From the NCBI GenBank assembly GCA_963281255.1, contig OY725493.1, positions 2,417,550 through 2,481,549 of the forward strand: a stretch of DNA of 64,000 bases. The letters run 5' to 3'. The stretch's first letter is position 1. Every line of letters starts with the position of its first letter. This document shows, in pieces, positions 55,577 through 64,000 of this stretch. Made by a program: the position numbers and the translations under genes. Under the pieces are notes generated by a model. That model searched no databases. It saw only the letters and a list, made by a program, of their open reading frames with translations, and was not told the origin of the DNA. This stretch comes from Aphrocallistes beatrix (Eukaryota > Porifera > Hexactinellida > Sceptrulophora > Aphrocallistidae).

Positions 55577-56500
55577 TCAAGAAAGGAGATGGTACCATCT
55601 GAGGTGAGGTGAGGTGCTGGTCTTCTCCAGGAGCTCGGGGTCTGACAAGATGCAGTCTAGAGAGACTCTGTCTGTAGGGGAAGGAACTAGCATGGTTGAG
55701 AGGAATCGCTTTACAGTGGTATACTCTGCGGGTACTGAGAGGTCTATTATGTTCTGTATTTCAGAAGCTGCTTCTAATGCCAGGGATCCCAGGCTCTTGT
55801 CAAGTTTGGACAAAGAGTGTCCCTCACTACAAGACATCTCCAGTAGGACGCACCCTAGGGACCAAATATCTACTTCGTACCCGTAACCATCGAATGGCTT
55901 CTGATTCAGTTTCTGCTGGTACAGGATGTACAACTCCGGAGCCATATAAGGTGGAGTGCCACAAAACGTTTGAGAGAAAGATGACTCCATAAATTTCGCA
56001 ATTCCAAAGTCTCCAAGTTTTATCTGGCGTGTGTTATCCAAGAATATGTTATCGGGCTTCAGGTCTCGATGAATGATGTGACACTCGTGGCATTTCGTGA
56101 CAGCTAGACATATCTCGCGCAGTTTGTGCAGCACACGTTTCTCTGTTAAGAGTCTAAATCTGCGATTGAGATCTATCCACTCTGAGAGCGTACCTCCCTG
56201 ACACAGTTCCATCAGCACGAAAACCCTGTCTCCTGATACACTATATTCGTAAGCCTTCACGACGTGCTCGCTCTTAGAGCTGATCTCTTGCATATACTTA
56301 AACTCAGATAAGATATCGGAGAAGGCATGCGAGTTCTTGAAGGGGAGAATCTTTATGCAGTATCGACTCAGAGTTGAGATCTCTTCTACTTCCCACGCCT
56401 GACTGAAGCTCCCGCTCCCAAGCTTAGATTTGAACGAGTACCTAAAGGAGAAGCACCGGTTTTCGTAAGATGAAATAAGGAATAATGAATTACTCTCCAT
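55577..56500 (-). CDS. NEK-like serine/threonine protein kinase
   Basis: The kinase domain occupies almost the whole protein (about 307 residues from the preferred Met at 56500; an upstream in-frame Met at 56587 would add 29). Visible are a Gly loop (KLGSGSFSQAW), the VAIK-equivalent CIKILPF, catalytic HRDLKPDN, DFG and GTPPYMAPE. NEK-like traits are GTPPYMAPEL with a downstream VDIWSLGCVLLEM, and the NEK-style linker ICLAVTKCHECHIIHRD. It has no C-terminal regulatory region, so it is shorter than most NEKs. Single exon. Confidence 0.8.
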   Translation of the reverse strand: MESNSLFLISSYENRCFSFRYSFKSKLGSGSFSQAWEVEEISTLSRYCIKILPFKNSHAFSDILSEFKYMQEISSKSEHVVKAYEYSVSGDRVFVLMELCQGGTLSEWIDLNRRFRLLTEKRVLHKLREICLAVTKCHECHIIHRDLKPDNIFLDNTRQIKLGDFGIAKFMESSFSQTFCGTPPYMAPELYILYQQKLNQKPFDGYGYEVDIWSLGCVLLEMSCSEGHSLSKLDKSLGSLALEAASEIQNIIDLSVPAEYTTVKRFLSTMLVPSPTDRVSLDCILSDPELLEKTSTSPHLRWYHLLS

Positions 56501-56826
56501 GTTGATAGTAATGAGTGTATATTGTCTAGTTGGCTGATAACTGAAATAAAATGGATGTACCATATATACTCGAATAATCACCCCCAAAAATTACAACACC
56601 ATGAGACGGCAAATTGAGGATATTGTGAATGGAATTGTCTATTGAGCAAGTGTAAGGAACGAACCTGTATGCATCATGGTCAGAACCTGGTCAGAACCAC
56701 TAACTTTGATATTAGCAGAAATCATGACAAGGCTGACACAGTAGGTAAAATTGGAGCTAGTTTCCTGGTATCACGAAAAGAAAAGTATAATTTCAACACA
56801 ACGTGCCTATCGAAGAAAAAATGGAA
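56501..56826. other. Upstream of the kinase, nothing recognised
   Basis: Only short frames; the region runs into a transposase remnant at about 56830. Confidence 0.4.
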
Positions 56827-57060
56827 CAAAGACGGCTGCACATCCCAAAAAACATCCGAAATATTGTCAAGAACTTTGAGGAGAATGGTTCAGTAGGTAA
56901 AAAATAGGTTCGGACCTAAAGTCCGGAAAGATGATTGTCAAGAGAGACCAAATACCTAAAATTACTGTCGGAAGAATAATTAGGGATGAACTGAAGTTAT
57001 TCCCATATAAAACCCACATATTATTAACACAGACACGGAGTATTGACAATAGCTTTGTAA
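56827..57060 (+). pseudogene. IS630/Tc1/mariner-type transposase remnant
   Basis: On the plus strand RLHIPKNIRNIVKNFEENGSV is followed, after a frame break, by IPKITVGRIIRDELKLFPYK. This is the helix-turn-helix pair of Tc1/mariner transposases, where a LxLFPYKI segment is characteristic. The catalytic part is missing. Confidence 0.6.
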
Positions 57061-57637
57061 AGTACCTATCGTTTATTTCAGCTGGGATATCAGGTGCTAC
57101 ATCCAACATTGAGTCTGTATCAGCAGATGGAACCAATTGATCTGGAGGAAGAGAGTAAGCAGGGTTAGGAGCGGGATGTCTAATCATGATTCCAGATATA
57201 AAGGTAAGGATTCCCATAAAAATCTAATAAACAAAAATAGACGTCAACTAGCCTGTAAGTCTAGAATATACCCCTGGCCCAGTTTTTTCTGGACATACTG
57301 ATAAAGCATCAAGTTAAGTTGAGTAATACGCATAGACGTAACTCCAGGGATGGCAGGGGTAGCGTGCCACCCCAGACCTAAATGTTATGTTGACTTGGGG
57401 TGGCATGCTACATTAGTTGATATATGTTTAGAAATCTCGCCACCCCAGCTAACCATGAAAAAATCAAAATAGTTACGCCTATGGTAATACGTATTCCTTA
57501 TGCAGGGTTAGGCATCAGTTCTGCACCAAGCTTCATTAGGCACAAAATTTCTTATACTCAAACAATCTTAGTTATTATGGTCTTTAGAGATTGTAATTCG
57601 AATATTCTCAATGATTTTAAAATATTTTTGATTCTGA

Positions 57638-57928
57638 GAAGACCTAACTGTATTTTGTGGAGAAAATATGTGTCCTGGCACGCAGCGAAAATCGAGAATC
57701 AGGGCCACTGCATCTGTAAAAAATGTCTTCTTTTTCACATTCTCAAAAAATCTGATCTAAACATCCTATATTTATACAATAGTGTTCGAGGAAAATGTGA
57801 GAGCTAATTTGTCCTAGAATTTGAAGACTCTAGAAAGATAATTTGAAAAGCAGCGGACCCTGATCCTCATTTTTCGCTGCGTGTCAGGACACATTTTTTC
57901 TCCACAAAACACAGTTTCAGGTCTTAGA
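57638..57928. repeat. Foldback element, arms about 75 bp
   Basis: The left arm aactgtattttgtggagaaa continues through gtgtcctggcacgcagcgaa and atcagggcc; the right arm inverts the same landmarks and ends near tcaggtctt. The spacer is about 140 bp, centred on 57785. Confidence 0.7.
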
Positions 57929-58126
57929 CTCGAAAAATTTGGAGAAGTTCCCACATAAAATTAGTCTAAAAAGGAAAATGAAATTATGAATAAGTGCCTC
58001 CTTTGTGTCCGCCAGAGGCTCCCTTCGGTCGCCTGGGGTCACATTGGTTAATTATAAGAGAGATAACATCTCTAAATATGTCTGCTTTATGTTAAAATCG
58101 ATATCGCACGAAAAATCACCAAATTT

Positions 58127-59249
58127 CATATATTAAAAAGTACACAACACATGTGCCTACGGTACACAACACATGTGCCTACGGTACATGACACATGTGC
58201 CTACGGTACACAACACATGTGCCTACGGTACATGACACATGTGTCTATGGTACACAACACATGTGCCTACGGTACACGACACATGTGTCTATGGCATAGG
58301 CGTAACATTACACTTAGCCCGGGGGTCAAAAAAATCAATCAAACAATAATTAATACTGGTTTCAGAGCACAAACATCGATCATTCTGTCACAGTCGTCAT
58401 TGACTCACACATCGAAGATATTCATTATGGAAAATTCCTCAAATCACCATCAAGGGAGGGGAACCTCTGGTGAGAGCTGGTGTGCTAGAATATTTGTACT
58501 CTATGGACTCTGAATCCGTCTTTCAAACGAGTGGGGAAGGGGTAGTTCGAACAGATGCGAGCTTCGACCAAAACTCCGATCTCACTGAATTCCAAAAGGA
58601 AGAACTGACCACACTCCAAACGATGTTCATAGACGTATTTGCAGTCAATCCCAAAAGTCCCACTACTGCCAAGGGGCGAGACATCAGGAACGCACAGCCT
58701 GTTAAGCAGAAAATTCACCACCGTGCTTTTAGTGACAAGGAGGGATGGAAATAAAGATTCTGTGTTGATTTCAAGGAATTAAATAAGGTAACACGTGCGA
58801 ACTCTTACACTGCGAACTCTAGGGGATTGCCCCCCCCCCGGATTTTAGCCTATGGTCTATGGTACACAACACATGCGTCTATCTTTCTAAATATACATAC
58901 TTTTAAGGGTTTGTAAAAGTGCCTAAACATTCTAAGTTTTTATACTATCGAAATCCATCCTTGAATGAATCCTTCACATCGTCTAGTGAACAATAAAACC
59001 AAATACACCCTTGAATGATTCATTCCCATCGTTTAATGAACATTAAAAACCGAAGCCTTTTTGTGATTTTTATCATTAAATTGCTTTCCGCCTTTGAACC
59101 ATATAATCCTTTACATGTGTTGTGTACCGTAGACACATGTGTCATGTACCGTAGGCACATGTGTCATGTACCGTAGGCACATGTGTTGTGTACTGTAGGC
59201 ACATGTGTCATGTACCGTAGGCACATGTGTCATGTACTTTTTAATACCT
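58127..59249. mobile_element. 1.12-kb element with inverted minisatellite ends and gypsy scrap
   Basis: The ends tattaaaaagtac (from 58131) and gtactttttaata (to 59246) are inverted repeats. The 8-bp duplication ccaaattt flanks it (58119-58126 and 59250-59257). Inside each end is a tandem array of a 22-bp unit (cacatgtgcctacggtacac and variants), seven units left and about six right, in opposite orientation. The middle carries part of a Ty3/gypsy polyprotein (RT start with FCVDFKELNKVTRAN). No transposase. Confidence 0.87.
58385..58830 (+). pseudogene. Ty3/gypsy pol fragment inside the minisatellite element
   Basis: A frame of about 94 codons (DLTEFQKEELTTLQTMFIDV) is followed, after a stop, by RFCVDFKELNKVTRANSYT, the region just before and at the start of a reverse transcriptase. 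Both ends are cut. It belongs to a different lineage from the pol fragment at 61016-63190 by sequence. It may have been captured by the host element. Confidence 0.7.
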
Positions 59250-59581
59250 CCAAATTTGTCAATTTTTGAAATTTTGAAGCGTAATGATGACGTCATGACA
59301 GAGTGATGCCATCATTTTTTGATGATAGTTGCGCATATGTGAGGTATATTAATATATACATTCTATTAAAATTTCAGCCTTCTATCACCTAAAATGGCTG
59401 AGTTATGGTCGAAAAACTGAAATTTCTAATTATAAAAAAGGCGACAATGACGTCATAATTCCACGATGAGTCGACATTTTCGTCTGAGCTCAGAACTTAG
59501 TGGAGCCATAGCCAAAAGACTCCCACATGCCAAAATCAGCTTTCTGTGTCTGGCAGTTTCTTCAATCAATTCGTTACAGAT

Positions 59582-59650
59582 ATATAAATACATATATACG
59601 TATATACTTATATATATATATATACATGTATATATATACACACATAGTAT
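59582..59650. repeat. Imperfect (TA)n microsatellite
   Basis: TA/TATG-rich run in the repeat copy, between its gtaacgaattg body and its ccttactattaaaactcg end; it corresponds to the TA run found in every copy. Confidence 0.8.
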
Positions 59651-59740
59651 ATACACATTAATCGAGTTTTAATAGTAAGGATAAACAATCAGGAATATTG
59701 TTAAGAAATTAAAGTACGATGATGTTTGAATACCTAGGAT

Positions 59741-60822
59741 TAGGGTTGTAAAGAGTGGGAAACTTTCGGGGAATATTCCCGGGAATTTATAAGACCTGGA
59801 AATTTTCGGGAATTTTGGGAATTTTCGTTTTTTTTTAATAATGAGAAATATTCAAAGATTTTACTGTGCCGACTATAATATTGTATAGTGGCCCAGTTCT
59901 AAAATGCATTATTTTGTTTGTTTGTTTGTATTTGTCAATAGACCTGTCCTGGCTACACCATTAACATCAAATTTGGCAAGTCATAGCATTCTATACACTA
60001 TATATATAAAATTATCTCCAGACATTCATGATTTCATTGAAGGGAACTAGGTTATTAATTATTTCCTTAAGATGGGTAGTTACAGTAAATTTAAAGTTGT
60101 ATTAGAATTTTGATATAAAAGTAAACTAACTGATCTAACCAATCCCTAGTCCAAGTCCACCAACTAGCACCATTGCCTTAGTGTATAGAATGCTATGGGC
60201 AAGTAGATATGAAAAGTCCATCTAATTTGCATCTCAATATACAATTTTCCAACCAGCCACAATTTTTGTATTCAATATTTGAATGGTAATGTCATTCACG
60301 AGAATCACAAGATTTAGAACAATTATGGCCAATATACTTTTCATTTCAATGAGGTTAAATAAAACTCGGTTAAAATTTTTCAGATATTTATTGACTAGAG
60401 CTGTAGCCAATATATTATTATAAGCTATAAGCTTCTGTTTGTCTCATATCAGTTTTAACTTAATAACTAGTCAGAAACGTATTGTAAGACTATTTGATAG
60501 GTTTCCCGATTGTTATACGTATATAGAAGAATCGGATAACTTATAATAACAAATAGTATTCGATTTTGTACTACATTTTTATTGATCCATCTTCAGTTCG
60601 GCACTGGTTGTATAATTTACATTTTTTAAGTATTTAGAGGCAAATAAAGAAAGGTTTTAATTGAATTCAATTTATTTTCCTCAGAGAAATGCCTCGGGAA
60701 CAATCAGATTTATTTAAACACTATGCAGAAATTTCCAGGTCTTATAAATTCCCGGGAATATTCCCGGAAACTTTCCTGGAAAGTTTCCTCGTTTGAAAAT
60801 TCCCGGGAATTTTGCAACCCTA
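59741..60822. mobile_element. 1.08-kb non-autonomous hAT-like element
   Basis: The ends tagggttgtaaag and its inverse caaaattcccgggaatttt...caaccctа-type right end (gcaaccctaa reversed) are imperfect inverted repeats built around cccgggaat motifs; the block gggaatttataagacctgg is shared by both ends. The exact 8-bp duplication cctaggat flanks it (59733-59740 and 60823-60830). No coding frame longer than a few dozen codons. Confidence 0.85.
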
Positions 60823-61015
60823 CCTAGGATGCCCAAAATTTCTTCTTTTTCTTCAGACATCCCTTACCATCGCTCATTGCACTCTCTCTATGTGTCCAAC
60901 TTGTTATTGGAAATGAGTTTGCTAAAAGTTATCATATATACCACTATCTAATAACACCATCGAGCGGAGGATTTCTGATATATCAGATGATATACTGAAA
61001 CAGAATGTGAAACAA

Positions 61016-63190
61016 CTACGAGTTCATCCTTTTGTAAAATAGTAGGGTGTAGTAGAAAGTTGATACGTGTCTGGTCATATCTCTCCAGAAGTAACTCCTT
61101 CGTAGCAATCGAAGAGTCCGCGCCTGACCAAAGTGGGTTTCTGAGTGGATTCTCTCCAGTACCTCCTGCTGCAGCCCTTTCGGTACCACCAGCATGTCCT
61201 GATAGTACAACACCCCTTCACGGATCTTAAGTTCGTGAGTCACCCTTCTCAACTGGCCGTGTACAACCGAGCCTGACTCTAATAATTGTGCAACTGTATT
61301 CCGCACAACCACGTCCTTTCGCTGCGCCCTTTCAACCTGTCTATCCATTGCTCTTGATCCTCGATCTTGTAGACTTTCCTCTCGAAATCATCCTCGATAT
61401 TAACCTCTTCATCGACTTGTATCTGGGAAATGCGACTGAGGTAATCTGGAATTGCGTTCTGCGCCCCCGGCCGATAGCGGATTTCATACGGGATTTCTTC
61501 TAACTCTAACAGCCATCGCGCAAAGGTATGTCTTGGATCCAGTTGACTCCGCAACCACTTGAGGGGATTGTGGTCTGTAACGAGGATTACCTTTCGCGAC
61601 GCCTTCAAATATATTCCCACTTGCGTAACCTCTACCAGAGCCCAGGCTTCCAACTGGCCTGCTGAATAGTTTTTGTGTGCTGCCGACAATGCTGAGGAGA
61701 AATAGCACACTGGTTTCAGAATTCCGAACGTTCCGTCCACTTGAGATAAAACGGCTGCTATTCCCTGCGAGCTTGCATCGGCCTCGATGTAAAATTCTTT
61801 TTCCCACTGCGGGAATGCTAACGACACCGGCTCTTGGACCAGCTTAGTTCTCAACTCGTGGAACGCCCTCCTACATTCTTCAGACCAACTCCATACGCGC
61901 TCTTCCGAGTTAACTGGTACAACGGCTCTGCAACCTGCGCGAGCCTTTGAATGTAGCTTCTGCAATAATTTAGACTTCCGAGGAACCGTTGAAGCTCACT
62001 CACAGACTGTGGTTCTGGAAAATAGCTCAGTTTCTCGATTGTAGACTGTACAGGCCTCCTACCCTCTGCTGATACGTGATGCCCAAGAAAGACACCTGCC
62101 TTGTATCCAAAATGTCACTTGTCTCCTTAACCTGACGTTTGCCCTCCTCATTCTCTCGAAAGTGTCTTTCAGGTCTTTGAGGTGTTGGTCAAAATCTGTT
62201 GAAAACACAACAATCGTCCACGTAGGATTCTGCTCTATCTAATCCTTCCAGGGCGTTGTCCATCAGCCTTTGAAAAGTTGCCTACGAATTGCAGAGACAG
62301 AAGGGCATGACAACCATTTCGTACTGGCCTCTGGACGTACTGAACGCCGTCTTCTCTACTTCCTAAATCCTTACTGGTACGCAACAGTACGCGCTCGCTA
62401 TCTCAATGAAGGAAAAATAACGGCTTCCTCCCAACTTATCTAATATTGAATTCATATTAGGAAGGCTATAGGCATCTTTCTTTGCAACCCCATTTGATCT
62501 CCGGTAATCGATTGCGAAACTTCCATCTCTTTTTCTCACTAGCACCACGTTAGAGGCCCAAGGCGAATGGGAGGGTCGGCATACGCCATTCTTTAGCATT
62601 TCCTCCAGCTGCCTCTCGATTTCCACCTCCAATTTAGGCGGTACCCTTCTTGATCTTTCCTTGATCGGAGCTGCATCCCCTGTTTCAATGGCATGCTCGC
62701 ACATGTTTGTCCTAGAGGGTAGTTTTGGATCGGCCGCGAAGAGGTCTTCGTTCTCCTTTACCAGCTGGGATAAACGCTTAAGCTGTTCCAAATCCGTACA
62801 AACGTCAAATTCCCCTGATGATAGCTCACACATGGCGATCCTGCTGTCCTTAACTACAGTTTGTGCCCGAAACAACGCTGTTCCACTCGATATCTTCGAT
62901 TCAATCGGTACCCATGTGTCTCCCATTCGTATACGCTCATTCCTCCAGTTTCTTTCTCCTACCAGCAAGCCAGTCTGTATAACTCCCAACACATCCACCG
63001 AACTTTTCCAGAGCCCAAATACTTTGGAAACGCTTTTCAGGCCTGCAGTTAGCTCTCTAGTCGCCACTACGAGTGAAAAGGCAGCAGTACAGCTTTTACC
63101 AGCCTACCTTTCACGACGTGAAGTCGAGAGGACCCAGACGTTAGAGGCGATAAAGAAAGACACTCTGGATGGTGCCTTTAAACAATAAGA
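61016..63190 (-). pseudogene. Ty3/gypsy pol region, broken
   Basis: Minus-strand order is: region before RT and RT fingers (63067-62363), RT palm with an intact YVDD (about 62345-62195), an RT/RNase H junction, RNase H (61965-61279, with EADASSQG and VTDHNPL) and an integrase zinc-binding segment with the H-H-C-C-like start (61348-61016). Breaks: a frame change after the RT fingers, an in-frame stop in the palm just before the YVDD block, another near 62190, frame changes near 61970 and 61300. The integrase catalytic core and both LTRs were not found, so it is truncated at 61016. Asp of the first RT motif reads Glu (FSFIEIAS). Confidence 0.85.
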
Positions 63191-63529
63191 TATTTCGCAA
63201 AAGATTAGATCTATGAGGGTCACTCGATAAGTTTGACCCTGGAGTAGTTGCTTCCATTTGATTGTGTTGAAAATTCATAGGATTATTCATCTACCTATTA
63301 TTACTTGTATCTTTGGCTTTGAGTTAGATTGGACAAGTTTCTAAAATATTATGCCACATATAATGGAGTGTCCTTGTGGACTCACTTTTTGACACATTTG
63401 CAAGCCATTTCCTATGGAATTTTATTTATTCTTTTTATGGAAAAATGATAGTTGGGAACAAACTTTTGATAATTCACAACTATTAAATATCAATGATGCG
63501 ATATATTCACAATCCGGGAGGATTCTATG
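63191..63529. other. Intergenic between gypsy fragment and repeat copy
   Basis: AT-rich, no recognised feature. Confidence 0.4.
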
Positions 63530-64000
63530 ATTATCCTTCCTATTAAAACTTGATTATTGTTTGTTTATATATCTATATATATATATATATATCTGTAACG
63601 AATTGATTGAAGAAACTGCCGGGCGCAGAAGGCTGATTTTTGGCATGTGGGAGTCTTTTGGCTATGGCTCCAGTAAGTTCTGAGTTCAGAGCAAAATGTC
63701 GACTCATCATGGAATTATGACGTCATTGTCACATTTTTAAAAGTTAAGCAACACAGTTATTCGAGCATAACTCAGCCATTATAGGAGATAGAAGGCTGAA
63801 ATTTTAATAGAATCTGTATACTATCATACCTCACATATGATGCGACTTTCATCAAAAAATAATGACTCATCACTTTGTTATGTCGTCATCATTACGCATC
63901 AAAAATTTTAAAATTGGCAAATTTGGTGATTTTTCGAGTGAAATCGATTTTAAAACACTAAGATGGACATATTTAGAGATGTTATCTCCCTTATAATTAA
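63530..64000 (+). repeat. Copy of the ~500-bp family running off the window
   Basis: Starts tccttcctattaaaacttga, has a TA run and then ctgtaacgaattgattgaag, and matches the family up to the end (ttatctcccttataattaa). The hairpin terminus should lie just past base 64000. Confidence 0.85.

Larger units (their letters stand above)
58003..59681 (-). repeat. Reverse copy of the ~500-bp family, interrupted
   Basis: The hairpin-end part (58003-58126) and the rest (59250-59681) are two pieces of one copy. The 1.12-kb element at 58127-59249 separates them and duplicated 8 bp of the family sequence. Confidence 0.87.

Noticed and set aside
56867-57217. A 116-codon minus-strand frame with a hydrophobic segment
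   Set aside because: Antisense to the clearer transposase helix-turn-helix remnant; no homology recognised.
57424-57807. A 127-codon plus-strand frame
   Set aside because: It covers a foldback arm and has no recognisable motif or codon bias.
58141-58295. 22-bp repeats resembling a CRISPR or a coding repeat (CLRYTTHVPTVHDT)
   Set aside because: Tandem minisatellite without spacers, mirrored at 59110-59240; the open frame is a by-product of the period.

Overview
The window is animal nuclear DNA, AT-rich, with about a dozen host genes set in a dense mosaic of transposable elements. A complete type I TGF-beta receptor, an F-BAR/muHD FCHO protein, an AGO-clade Argonaute and a TRAF-like protein point to a metazoan. 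The short gene spacing and the large number of single-exon genes suggest an early-branching animal such as a sponge, but that assignment is an inference and is weak. I saw no tRNA, rRNA or CRISPR.

Layout. 1-8 kb: a 176-bp MITE, a 3' terminal exon of an unknown coiled-coil gene, then Argonaute and FCHO, both single-exon and on the minus strand. 8-13.9 kb: no recognised gene, with several nested MITEs and a foldback element. 13.9-18.8 kb: a TRAF-like protein and an SVOP/SLC22-like transporter (plus strand). 19.3-22.6 kb: a four-exon coiled-coil gene (minus strand), possibly EPSTI1-like, with a duplicated terminal exon and a nearly perfect 780-bp inverted repeat in one intron. 23.9 kb: RMND1. 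25.9-28.5 kb: an NHL-repeat fossil and a nest of MITEs. 29.9 kb: a type II membrane protein resembling a fucosyltransferase. 32.4 kb: the TGF-beta/BMP type I receptor. 34.3-40.0 kb: PSMD12 in five exons (minus strand), with a THEG-like sperm protein gene in four exons (plus strand) inside its large intron. 40.4 kb: SPC25.

41.8-48.4 kb is one complete DNA transposon. It has a 9-bp target duplication, terminal inverted arrays of a 185-bp repeat, and a long open frame combining a DDE-type transposase with a C-terminal OTU cysteine-protease domain. 49-52.3 kb holds a stack of nested small elements next to a decayed RAG1-like transposase. 52.4-64 kb is mostly repeats: several copies of a ~500-bp family with GC-rich hairpin ends, two MITEs, a 1.1-kb element carrying inverted minisatellites and a Ty3/gypsy scrap, a 1.08-kb hAT-like element, a NEK-like kinase gene (55.6 kb), a mariner-type transposase remnant and a broken Ty3/gypsy pol region.

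The strongest observations are the RAG1-like fossil, the OTU-transposase element, the Argonaute whose catalytic His position carries Asp, and the long intronic hairpin, which could feed a small-RNA pathway in the same genome. All family names were assigned by reading motifs; no database search was run.
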